Positions 1 to 6,533 are shown, numbered from the stretch's first letter. The stretch: 6,696 nt of DNA from Bacteroidales bacterium (GCA_029210905.1 JARGGF010000254.1:1-6696); one strand, 5' to 3'. The notes: a model not told the origin generated them from the sequence alone. Numbers and translations: made by a program.

Positions 1-847
1 CTTTATCAACTGAATAGATGGCTAATTTGTGGTTCCCATCAGAAAGTTGTGCAATTGGAACAAAACTCCCTGCAGTATAAACAGTTTCTTTCCCATCATC
101 AATTTTATAATAAATATCAGCAACCCCTGAAAGGCTATCTTCCGAGGAGAGGTATATTTTTGTAGTAACTGCAACAATTTCACCTTCGGCAATTCCAGTA
201 ATAGTGTAATATGTTTTAGGAGGAGTAATATCTGCTGTAAATCTTTTTTCTTTAGGCGTTTCAACATTACCCACATGATCAACAGCATAATATTTAATAA
301 ACTGTGCTCCTTCCCTATCTATTTTTAATTCTGAAGTGTAGGGTTTATATGCTTCTCCATTGATGGAATAATATATTTGCTCCACACCCGAAACCTCATC
401 AGTAGATACAATTTTGATGGTTACCTTATCGCCATAAAAGTCGTTTGACCCTTTTTTGTAATTGGCCGAATTGCTGAAAACAAGCTTTGATTCCGGAGGT
501 ATCCCATCAGCATAAACTTCCCAGATAACCTCAAATTGAGGAAAAATGGTAGCCCCGGTTTCCTGATTTGTTGCCCACCGACTTCTGATTCGATTAATTC
601 CCTCTGTGTCAAGATAATACGGATTTGTATAGTCCTTAGTATTCTCACTTTTCATCAGAATACCGGAATCAGCAGGAGTAGGTGTAATTCTTATATACAC
701 CGGAAGTTTTTTATTCCAGTACAGCTTTCCATCTTCAGCTACATAGTATTTTATTTGATGTTCTTGCTGTTGTTGGGATAACACCTTATCGGTCAGTAAA
801 AAACTGACCGCAATCAGAAATAAAACATTAATTATCATTTTATCCAT
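1..847 (-). CDS. Exported protein with OmpL47-type repeats (partial, C-terminus beyond left edge)
   Basis: The minus-strand frame is open from an ATG at 845-847 to the window edge (282 codons, no stop), so only the N-terminal part is present. Residues 1-24 form a signal peptide (hydrophobic stretch NVLFLIAVSFLL, then VLSQQQQ), which predicts export to the periplasm or outer membrane. Residues 25-130 contain no domain I can name. Residues 141-210 form a beta-sandwich repeat with the pattern SGVEQIYYSING, IKYYAVDHVGNVE, then DITPP. A second copy starts near 212 (SGVADIYYKIDDG, HKLAIYSVDK) and is cut by the edge. This is the OmpL47 beta-barrel/Ig-like repeat pattern known from surface proteins; the ligand is unknown. 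The gene lies 23 bases downstream of the SpoIIE-family gene on the same strand, so co-transcription is likely. A second Met at codon 4 (838) could be the true start; no Shine-Dalgarno decides between them. The coding call is strong, the function vague. Confidence 0.85.
   Translation of the reverse strand, partial: MDKMIINVLFLIAVSFLLTDKVLSQQQQEHQIKYYVAEDGKLYWNKKLPVYIRITPTPADSGILMKSENTKDYTNPYYLDTEGINRIRSRWATNQETGATIFPQFEVIWEVYADGIPPESKLVFSNSANYKKGSNDFYGDKVTIKIVSTDEVSGVEQIYYSINGEAYKPYTSELKIDREGAQFIKYYAVDHVGNVETPKEKRFTADITPPKTYYTITGIAEGEIVAVTTKIYLSSEDSLSGVADIYYKIDDGKETVYTAGSFVPIAQLSDGNHKLAIYSVDK
790..810 (-). repeat. Perfect 8-bp stem-loop inside the signal-peptide codons
   Basis: CGGTCAGT at 790-797 and ACTGACCG at 803-810 are exact inverted repeats around a 5-base A/T loop. 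In the mRNA of the leftward gene the stem would begin about 38 bases after the start codon, over codons for AVSFLLTD. It is the clearest GC-containing hairpin near this start. It could slow early translation or be chance; nothing else in the sequence shows a regulatory role. Confidence 0.45.
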
Positions 848-870
848 TTGCAAGCATTTTTTGTAAGCAA

Positions 871-2730
871 TTAAAATTGAATATGCATTCCTATAACCAA
901 TATATCATCTGTTTGTTTGTCCTCGCCCTCCATTCTCCATTGCTCTATGGTGTCATCCAAAATTTCTTTTTGTTCGTCCATATTTTTTTGGTGAATTTCC
1001 AGTAATAAATCCCTCATCCTGCTATGCATAAACTTTCTGCTTAGCTTGCCACCAAATTGATCCGGATAACCATCAGAAAAGCTGTATAAATATGCATCCC
1101 CTTCAATTTTGATTTCCTTTTTAGTAAATTTTTCATCCCGAAGATGTTGAAAACCACCAATTGACATATCATCACCATCAATTTCCTCCAAAACGCCGTC
1201 TTTAATAATTATAAGCGGATTTCGTGCTCCGGCAAAACTAATCGATTTCTTTTTTTTATCAATTACAAAAAGGGATGCGTCCATTCCATCGTCATTACCA
1301 GTATGTTTTTGGTTTAACGCATTGGTGACTCCTACATGCAGTTCTTCAAGAATGATATCGGGTTCTGTTTTTTTATCGTTTAAAATAATCTGGTTCAAAA
1401 TATTAGCCCCTATCATTGACATAAATGCCCCCGGCACACCATGTCCAGTACAATCAATTGCGGCAATAATTAATTTATCCTTTTGTTTTGTGTACCAATA
1501 AAAATCACCGCTTACCACATTTTTAGGTTTAAAGAGGATAAATGAATCAGGCACATGTTTATCAAGGCTTTGCTCGGGCTGAAGCATAGCTGTTTGTATC
1601 AATTTTGCATAATTGATACTTTCCATAATTTGATGGTTTTTTCTGTCCAGTTCCTTGTTGCTTGAATCAAGTTTATCCCGCTGCATAATAATTTCTTCCT
1701 GTTGCATCAAAATTTCCTTGTTTTTATTTGCCAGCGCAATATTTGCCTTTCTTTTCTGCCTAAAGGCATAAAACAAAATAAAGGCAATGAGTATTACTAC
1801 AAACAGTATTGCGACAAAAATAACATTATTCCTTTCTTGTTCAAGTCTTTCACGTTTTGCTTGTTCGGCCAGTACCTGAGCTGCAAGCTGGGCTTTGGAC
1901 AAGGTATTTGCTAATGAGTCAGCCTTGGAATGATATTCCTTTACTTCTAAATCTTTCTTTTTTAGTTCTACTGTTTTTTCCTGAAGCTCCATCTCCTTTA
2001 ATTTTTTTTCAAGAGCAATACGTTCAGCTCTGAGCCTCTCATTTTCCATCCCCATTCTGCTTTTAAAAACCTGCTCGTCTTTCATGGTTTTATAGAATGT
2101 CATGTATTTTTCGGCAAACTTCTTTGATTCCTCGTCATGTCCAGCTTTTTCATGGACTTCTGCTAACTGAAGGTAAAAAATAGAGATTTTTTCAAGGTTG
2201 TTAATTTCTTGAGCATAGCTTAAAGCCTCTTCAAGATATTTAATAGCTTCATCGTATCTTCCTAGTTGCTTTAATGAAGATGATAGGTTTAAAAGCGTGT
2301 TGAAAAGGTTTTCTCTACCTGTTGCAGTGTTTTTTTCATTTCTTCGGGCAGCAACTGCCTGTAACAGATGGTCCATTGATTTCTGGTAATCCCCAATATC
2401 AGAATATATCATTCCCAGGTTACTATTGATACCAGCCATGCCGTTTTCGTTACCCAGCTTTCGATTAAGAATTAATGATTTTTGATAATATTCAGCACTT
2501 GTTTCGAAATGATTGCGATTCCAGTAGATTTCAGCAATTTGGTTAAGGAAGTCGCTGGCATTTCTTAAATCAGATTTAGAGAGGTAAAGTTCGTAATTTT
2601 CGGTGTACTTTTTTATAGCCGCAGAATCTTGTATAGAAATTGCCTGCTTTGTATAAGTTTGTGCATCTATATTACTAATAATCAATATATTGATAGATAT
2701 TGTCAATAATGCTATTGCAATTTTTTTCAT
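871..2730 (-). CDS. TPR-containing, membrane-anchored SpoIIE/PP2C-family serine phosphatase
   Basis: 619 residues, apparently complete. Residues 1-23 are a signal peptide (cleavage likely at IDA-QTY). TPR-like helical pairs span about 61-214 (for example NSNLGMIYSDIGDYQKSMDH and LGRYDEAIKYLEEAL), so the sensor part should lie in the periplasm. A charged coiled coil covers about 222-300, one membrane helix 302-323 (VIFVAILFVVILIAFILF), and a second coiled coil about 330-375 leads into NYAKLIQTAMLQP. The cytoplasmic phosphatase domain runs about 395-617 with the expected PP2C metal motifs: VSGDFYW (Asp409), AIDCTGHGVPGAF (Asp426), DDGMDASLFVID (Asp484), YSFSDGYPDQFGG (Asp553) and KQTDDILVIG (Asp608/Asp609). 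All acidic residues I would look for are present, so it should be active. SpoIIE/RsbU-type enzymes dephosphorylate phosphoserine/threonine proteins, often STAS-type anti-anti-sigma factors; no STAS or anti-sigma gene is in the window, so the target is unknown. It is the first gene of a leftward pair with the OmpL47-repeat protein. The start at 2730 is chosen because the signal peptide begins there. It ends in TAA. Confidence 0.93.
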   Translation of the reverse strand: MKKIAIALLTISINILIISNIDAQTYTKQAISIQDSAAIKKYTENYELYLSKSDLRNASDFLNQIAEIYWNRNHFETSAEYYQKSLILNRKLGNENGMAGINSNLGMIYSDIGDYQKSMDHLLQAVAARRNEKNTATGRENLFNTLLNLSSSLKQLGRYDEAIKYLEEALSYAQEINNLEKISIFYLQLAEVHEKAGHDEESKKFAEKYMTFYKTMKDEQVFKSRMGMENERLRAERIALEKKLKEMELQEKTVELKKKDLEVKEYHSKADSLANTLSKAQLAAQVLAEQAKRERLEQERNNVIFVAILFVVILIAFILFYAFRQKRKANIALANKNKEILMQQEEIIMQRDKLDSSNKELDRKNHQIMESINYAKLIQTAMLQPEQSLDKHVPDSFILFKPKNVVSGDFYWYTKQKDKLIIAAIDCTGHGVPGAFMSMIGANILNQIILNDKKTEPDIILEELHVGVTNALNQKHTGNDDGMDASLFVIDKKKKSISFAGARNPLIIIKDGVLEEIDGDDMSIGGFQHLRDEKFTKKEIKIEGDAYLYSFSDGYPDQFGGKLSRKFMHSRMRDLLLEIHQKNMDEQKEILDDTIEQWRMEGEDKQTDDILVIGMHIQF

Positions 2731-2773
2731 AAATATTTCTTATTCCCTTTTAGGCATATATCTGCCAATTATT

Positions 2774-2781
2774 CAAATTTA
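2774..2781 (-). promoter_or_regulatory. Possible -7 element for the SpoIIE-family operon
   Basis: On the minus strand these bases read TAAATTTG, an exact match to the Bacteroidota -7 consensus TAnnTTTG, 43 bases before the start codon at 2730. I do not find a TTTG -33 element at the usual spacing upstream, so it is only half a promoter. In DNA this AT-rich such a match can occur by chance. Confidence 0.3.
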
Positions 2782-2874
2782 GAACTTCAAATATTTTCTA
2801 TTATGGTTATTTTAAATTAAACATATTTTACAATTCTGCTAAAGCATTAACTATGCCAGACCTTGTATTAAAAG

Positions 2875-2950
2875 TAACTAAAAATTTGAAAATAACATTA
2901 ATAAAAGGCTAAATTGATTGTTTTTTGTCAAATTAATAAAATTTTAGTTA
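2875..2950. repeat. Imperfect long-range inverted repeat
   Basis: TAACTAAAAATTT at 2875-2887 is the reverse complement of AAATTTTAGTTA at 2939-2950 apart from one extra A/T, with 51 bases between the arms. Two copies of ATTAATAAAA lie inside (2897-2906, 2932-2941). Both could reflect simple AT-rich composition, and no role is evident. Confidence 0.3.
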
Positions 2951-2993
2951 TTTGCTTTAAATTATATAGATTGAAAAAAGGAATTTGCAACCA

Positions 2994-3028
2994 TTTGAAA
3001 TAATTTTACTTCAATTACATTAGTTTTG
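2994..3028 (+). promoter_or_regulatory. Bacteroidota-type promoter candidate reading towards ompH
   Basis: TTTG at 2994-2997 and TAGTTTTG at 3021-3028 match the -33 (TTTG) and -7 (TAnnTTTG) elements known for Bacteroidota housekeeping sigma factors. The spacer is 23 bases, at the long end of what is accepted. Transcription would start near 3035, giving an ompH leader of about 300 bases, or it could serve a small unrecognised transcript in between. I see no closer full match upstream of ompH. Confidence 0.4.
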
Positions 3029-3153
3029 TTTTCATCAATTTCGTAAACGTGAAATTCAGGCATAAGGCGCTATTATTAAAAGACTTAAACAGGAAATGCA
3101 AAAAGTTAACCTTTATTTCATCCATGAGTAAGTCATATTTCTTTCTTAAAATA

Positions 3154-3186
3154 ATATAGCTTATTTTTATAGAAAAAAAGCTATGT
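3154..3186. repeat. AT hairpin upstream of ompH
   Basis: ATAGCTT at 3156-3162 pairs with AAGCTAT at 3178-3184. After one A/A mismatch the stem continues with four T-A pairs (3164-3167 with 3173-3176), closing on a 5-base loop. Outside, a U-G and an A-U pair extend it to 3154/3186. No clean U-run follows on either strand, so it is not a convincing terminator. It would lie in the long ompH leader if transcription starts near 3035. Confidence 0.4.
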
Positions 3187-3334
3187 AATATTAAAGTTAT
3201 TATGCCAGCAAAAAAGCAAAATGATTTTTGAGTTGCAGACTTTAAAAATAAATACAAAAAATCAGTATGTATAGCTCTAAAAACCCTTCGGGGCATCACC
3301 AGACACTTTGAAAATAAATTAAATAAGTAAACGA

Positions 3335-3847
3335 ATGAAAAATCAATTATTAGTTATAAGTTTAATACTCATGCTTTTACCTACTCAGATTATTGCTCAA
3401 AAATTTAAATATGGTTATATTAATGCAGATAAAATATTGGCTGAAATGCCTGAGATAGAAAAAGCAAATAAGGATCTTGAAGGTTACATAAAACAAATAA
3501 ACGACTACATTAATTCAAAAAATGATGAGTACAAATCTAAATTAGCTGATTTTAGTAAAAATGAAGGCAATTATAGTGAATTAATAAAAACTGACAAGCA
3601 AAATGAACTTAATAAGATGGCTAATGATATAAAGCAATTTCAAATTGATGCACAAAATGATATAAATAAGAAGAAGCAGGAGCTCTATCAGTCGGCTATT
3701 GTTAAATTAAAAGCTGCAATTAATCAGGTTGCAAAGGAGGGTGGGTATCGGTTTATCCTTGATAACAGCAACGGACAACTTTTATATGCTGAACAGGGAG
3801 ATGATGTTGCGCTCCTGGTAAGAAAAAAATTAGGAATCATTAATTAA
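3335..3847 (+). CDS. ompH: OmpH/Skp-family periplasmic chaperone
   Basis: 170 residues, a normal length for the family. Residues 1-21 are a signal peptide (LLVISLILMLLP, cleavage near IIA-QKF), so the mature protein should be periplasmic. YGYINADKILAEMPE (26-40) is the typical first strand and helix start of OmpH proteins. Residues 38-133 are a long, Lys/Asn/Gln-rich helical region forming the coiled-coil tentacle. YRFILDNSNGQLLYAEQGDD (138-157) and VALLVRKKLG return to the body domain that trimerises. Family members hold unfolded outer-membrane proteins in the periplasm before delivery to the BAM complex. In many Bacteroidota ompH sits next to bamA or a second ompH copy; here it stands alone, with an unrelated phosphate transporter 138 bases downstream. 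It ends in TAA. A promoter candidate lies about 300 bases upstream. The exact client set cannot be told from sequence. Confidence 0.93.
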   Translation: MKNQLLVISLILMLLPTQIIAQKFKYGYINADKILAEMPEIEKANKDLEGYIKQINDYINSKNDEYKSKLADFSKNEGNYSELIKTDKQNELNKMANDIKQFQIDAQNDINKKKQELYQSAIVKLKAAINQVAKEGGYRFILDNSNGQLLYAEQGDDVALLVRKKLGIIN

Positions 3848-3872
3848 TCTGAGCATTTTTGCAGATGATATA

Positions 3873-3886
3873 TAAAACCGGTTTTA
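3873..3886. repeat. Perfect 14-bp palindrome between ompH and the phosphate transporter
   Basis: TAAAACCGGTTTTA is fully self-complementary and lies 26 bases after the ompH stop, followed by CTTTTT. A hairpin would have almost no loop and a weak stem, so it is a poor intrinsic terminator. Its symmetry fits a dimeric repressor or activator site better, but no regulator is known for it. Confidence 0.4.
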
Positions 3887-3985
3887 CTTTTTAAATAATT
3901 AACAATTATTTAACATTAAAACGGGCATAAAATTTTACGATTCAGTTCTCTGCATTTAGTTTTACAGCAAATTTAAAAATGTATA

Positions 3986-4546
3986 ATGGAAACAGTATTT
4001 ATTTTATTGGTAGGCGTCTTAATTTTACTTGCTATATCAGACTTGGTAGTGGGTGTAAGCAATGATGCTGTAAATTTTCTAAACTCAGCAATTGGCTCAA
4101 AATCAGCACCTTTCTGGATTATAATGATTATAGCCAGTGCCGGAATAATGGTGGGTGCAACTTTTTCGGAAGGCATGATGGAAGTGGCAAGAAAAAGTAT
4201 TTTTCATCCTGATATGTTTGGGTTTAATGAAATAATGATAATTTTTCTGGCAGTTATGCTTACTGACATTATTTTATTAGATACTTTCAATACACTGGGA
4301 TTGCCTACTTCAACTACTGTTTCTATAGTATTTGAATTATTGGGTGCAGCCGTTGCAATTTCTATATTAAAAATAAGTAATACAGTTGGTGCCGGACCTG
4401 GTATTGGTGACTATATAAATTCAGGAACGGCACTGGTGATAATTGCCGGAATTTTACTTTCCGTTGTGATATCTTTTACCGTTGGCTCAATAGTTCAGTT
4501 TTTAGTTAGAATTTTGTTCTCATTTAATTACAAAAAATCATACTGA
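3986..4546 (+). CDS. N-terminal fragment of the PiT phosphate transporter
   Basis: 186 residues up to the in-frame TGA. It carries the first PiT (PHO-4) repeat: helices at about 4-24, 41-60, 81-101, 109-130 and 148-178, the GVSNDAVN signature (23-30, Asp27) and the LPTSTT motif (106-111). It ends at FNYKKSY, in the loop before the next helix. The start at 3986 fits the N-terminus usual for the family (METVFILLVG); an ATG at 3979 is out of frame. PiT transport needs both inverted-topology repeats, so this piece alone should not transport phosphate unless the second half is made separately and assembles with it. Confidence 0.8.
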   Translation: METVFILLVGVLILLAISDLVVGVSNDAVNFLNSAIGSKSAPFWIIMIIASAGIMVGATFSEGMMEVARKSIFHPDMFGFNEIMIIFLAVMLTDIILLDTFNTLGLPTSTTVSIVFELLGAAVAISILKISNTVGAGPGIGDYINSGTALVIIAGILLSVVISFTVGSIVQFLVRILFSFNYKKSY

Positions 4547-4597
4547 AATTTTGGAGCACTTTGGGGTGGTTTTGCTATTGCAGCCATTACCTACTTT

Positions 4598-6247
4598 ATG
4601 CTAATTAAAGGTGCTCAAGGGGTAGCCTTTTTATCAGATGAAGCTAAGGATTTTATTAAACTTAATACCTGGACAATAATTGGATATAGTTTTATAGGTT
4701 GGACCATTTTATTAGCCCTTCTTCAATTTTTGGCTAAAGTAAACATTCTGAAAGTTATTGTATTGGTTGGTACATTTGCCCTTGCAATGGCTTTTGCTGG
4801 GAACGATTTGGTAAACTTTATAGGGGTGCCGTTGGCCGGATTAAAATCCTTCCAGCTTTGGAGCGGTTCAGGAGTTGATCCTAGTAGTTTTTCAATGGAA
4901 GTGCTTGCAGAAAAAGTAAATACTCCAACGCTTTATCTACTAATCGCAGGCATAATAATGGTAATAACACTTTGGGTTTCGAAAAAAGCAAGAACTGTTA
5001 CAGCTACAGAACTTAACTTAAGCAAACAAGATGCAGGTTTCGAAAAATATGCATCATCTACATTTTCTCGTTTTATTGTAAGGCAATCTATAAAAGTTTC
5101 GAATGCTATTTCGTACATTGTTCCTGATAAGATTACTGAAGCAGTGCAGAAAAGATTTACGGCTAAACCAATTGAGGAGAGTGATAGTGGCTCAGCATTC
5201 GATTTAGTGCGAGCTTCTGTAAATTTAACAGTTGCAAGTATTCTGATCAGCTTTGCAACATCCTATAAACTACCACTTTCCACTACTTACGTTACTTTTA
5301 TGGTTGCTATGGGCACTTCTCTTGCCGATGGAGCCTGGGGTAGAGAAAGTGCTGTTTATAGAGTTTCAGGGGTTACAACAGTTATTGGTGGATGGTTTTT
5401 TACAGCATTTATTGCATTTACCGCTGCCTTTATTATAGCTCTTCTTGTAAGCTGGACCAACTTTTGGGCAGTACCCGTTTTACTTATTATTGCAATTTTC
5501 ATAATTGTAAAATCTGGTAAAGCTCATAAAGAAAGAGAAGGTGATGATGAAAAAATCTTAAAATACGAAAAAGAAGAAGTTGAAGAAATTGATATCATGG
5601 CGCGTTGCTCAACAAATGTTGTAAACACACTTACAAGAGCATCCGATCTATTTGAAAAAATATTAAATTTTGTAACCATAGAAGATCGCAAAAAGCTTAA
5701 AAAAACGAATAAGGAAGTTGAAAAATTAAACAAAACAACCAAAAACCTAAAAGACAGTGTTGATGCCGTAATAGTTGAATTACAGGAAGATTCAATAGAA
5801 ACAGGTCACCACTACGTTCAGGTTACCGATTATTTAAGAGAAATAGCACATTCATTGACTTACATTAGCAGACCTGTTTTTGAACATTTTGATAATCAGC
5901 ATACCGGTTTTACTAAAGAACAAAATAAGGAATTGACTGAAATTAATAAACAAATTCAGGGATTGTTCAAATCGCTGTTAAAAATTATTCATAACAACAA
6001 GTTTGAGAATATTGAAGAACCTATTAAGTTTCAGCAAAGCATCCTTGATTTGCTTCAAAAAATTAGAAAAAACCAGATCAAAAGGATTAAGCAAGCTGAA
6101 GTGGGAACCAAAAATAGTATTTTATTCTTAAACGTGGTTGCCGAATCAAAGAACCTTACCTTGTTTACAATAAATCTAATTAAGGCACATAGAGATTTTG
6201 TGATTTACCAGAATAATGGCATTAAAACATTAAATATCCTGGATTAG
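4598..6247 (+). CDS. C-terminal fragment of the PiT phosphate transporter, with PhoU-like domain
   Basis: 549 residues from the first ATG after the stop, in the same frame as the upstream fragment. This ATG falls at the end of a membrane helix (AIAAITYF-MLIKG), has no ribosome-binding sequence and is not a natural start, so the fragment is probably a by-product of the TGA. It holds the second PiT repeat: AGNDLVNFIG (67-76, Asp70), LPLSTTYVT (225-233) and a long membrane region at 258-306. A charged linker (KAHKEREGDDEKILKYEKEE) leads into a PhoU-like helical domain (about 318-549), which in such fusions probably senses phosphate status and restrains the transporter. That domain looks intact, with no further stops or frameshifts. 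It ends in TAG. Confidence 0.75.
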   Translation: MLIKGAQGVAFLSDEAKDFIKLNTWTIIGYSFIGWTILLALLQFLAKVNILKVIVLVGTFALAMAFAGNDLVNFIGVPLAGLKSFQLWSGSGVDPSSFSMEVLAEKVNTPTLYLLIAGIIMVITLWVSKKARTVTATELNLSKQDAGFEKYASSTFSRFIVRQSIKVSNAISYIVPDKITEAVQKRFTAKPIEESDSGSAFDLVRASVNLTVASILISFATSYKLPLSTTYVTFMVAMGTSLADGAWGRESAVYRVSGVTTVIGGWFFTAFIAFTAAFIIALLVSWTNFWAVPVLLIIAIFIIVKSGKAHKEREGDDEKILKYEKEEVEEIDIMARCSTNVVNTLTRASDLFEKILNFVTIEDRKKLKKTNKEVEKLNKTTKNLKDSVDAVIVELQEDSIETGHHYVQVTDYLREIAHSLTYISRPVFEHFDNQHTGFTKEQNKELTEINKQIQGLFKSLLKIIHNNKFENIEEPIKFQQSILDLLQKIRKNQIKRIKQAEVGTKNSILFLNVVAESKNLTLFTINLIKAHRDFVIYQNNGIKTLNILD

Positions 6248-6269
6248 ATAAATCATTTTGTCAAAATAT

Positions 6270-6333
6270 ACCCGACTTTACTACAAGAATAAGTATTGCT
6301 TATAAACTTGATAGCAGGTCGGGTTTCTTTTTT
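6270..6333 (+). terminator. Intrinsic terminator after the phosphate transporter
   Basis: ACCCGAC (6270-6276) pairs with GTCGGGT (6318-6324); a G-U and a U-A pair extend the stem to nine. An inner stem ATAAG/CTTAT (6289-6293 with 6299-6303) folds the long loop. The stem runs straight into TTTCTTTTTT (6324-6333). It begins 22 bases after the TAG stop and works in the plus direction. This is the best terminator in the window. Confidence 0.8.
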
Positions 6334-6533
6334 CAGTAAATTTATCTTTTACTTAATTCTATAGTGTTTATTTACCGGGCATATTGATTTTTATGATTTT
6401 TGCCCCTGAAACTTAAGAGCAAGATTTGAAAGACCAACCAGGCTTCCACCAATTCGGCAGATATAGCAAAAAAAAAGGTTGATTTTTCTTTATGCATGGT
6501 ATTTTACCAATGAAGTTTCAATGAGTCTATTTA

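Larger units (their letters stand above)
2731..3334. other. 604-base AT-rich intergenic region between divergent genes
   Basis: This region separates the leftward phosphatase operon from the rightward ompH. It contains a promoter-like site in each direction, an imperfect 12-bp inverted repeat (2875-2887 with 2939-2950), a 10-bp direct repeat ATTAATAAAA (2897-2906 and 2932-2941) and an AT hairpin (3154-3186). A protein-like stretch at 3202-3330 is broken by a TGA. The minus strand is open from 3299 to 3015 (94 codons from MMPRRVF), rich in Phe, Leu, Lys and Ser; I recognise no family and no translation signal, so I do not call it a gene. A CCC-TTCG-GGG mini-hairpin lies at 3284-3293. No RNA gene of a known family is recognisable. 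Confidence 0.6.
3986..6247 (+). pseudogene. PiT-family inorganic phosphate transporter with PhoU-like tail, split by one in-frame TGA
   Basis: The frame is continuous for 754 codons (753 before the final TAG) except for TGA at codon 187 (4544-4546). The first PiT repeat has GVSNDAVNFLNSAIGS (23-38) and LPTSTTVSIVFELLGAA (106-122); the second has AGNDLVNFIGVPLAG (271-285) and LPLSTTYVTFMVAMGT (429-444). Each half has several membrane helices. A soluble PhoU-like helical domain covers about 522-753, as in long Bacteroidota PiT proteins. PiT carriers import phosphate with H+ or Na+, usually as a metal-phosphate complex. The codons right after the stop read NFGALWGGFAIAAITYF, clearly the next membrane helix, so nothing but one codon is disrupted and no frameshift is present. 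CGA, AGA or TGG could become TGA by one change. The gene may be a young pseudogene, a base-call error or recoded. A terminator follows the stop. Identity is certain; functional state is open. Confidence 0.8.

Noticed and set aside
22..288. 88-codon minus-strand open frame
   Set aside because: It overlaps the OmpL47-repeat protein in another frame on the same strand; the repeat motifs and signal peptide show which frame is real.
421..648. 75-codon minus-strand open frame
   Set aside because: It is an alternative frame inside the OmpL47-repeat gene, with no domain of its own.
2875..2950. Transposon-like terminal inverted repeats
   Set aside because: The arms are imperfect, A/T only apart from one C-G pair, and no transposase or target duplication is present.
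3281..3294. CCC-TTCG-GGG as a terminator (minus strand followed by TTTTT)
   Set aside because: The stem has only 3 bp, too short for an intrinsic terminator, and no gene on that strand would need it.
3015..3299. 94-codon minus-strand open frame starting MMPRRVF
   Set aside because: It is Phe/Leu/Lys-rich like antisense translation of AT-rich DNA, has no recognisable domain or translation signal, and overlaps a likely leader region. I keep it only as a possible repeat or relic.
3934..3964. Promoter candidate TTTA-N19-TAGTTTTA before the transporter
   Set aside because: Both boxes lack the G of the consensus (TTTG and TAnnTTTG); in such AT-rich DNA this is too weak to annotate.
3973..4176. 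67-codon minus-strand open frame over the start of the transporter
   Set aside because: It is antisense to strongly conserved PiT sequence and has no signals of its own.
4547..4600. Selenocysteine insertion element after the TGA
   Set aside because: Only short pairings such as CAC/GTG or AGCA/TGCT can be drawn, without a stable stem of the expected form, and PiT transporters are not known selenoproteins.
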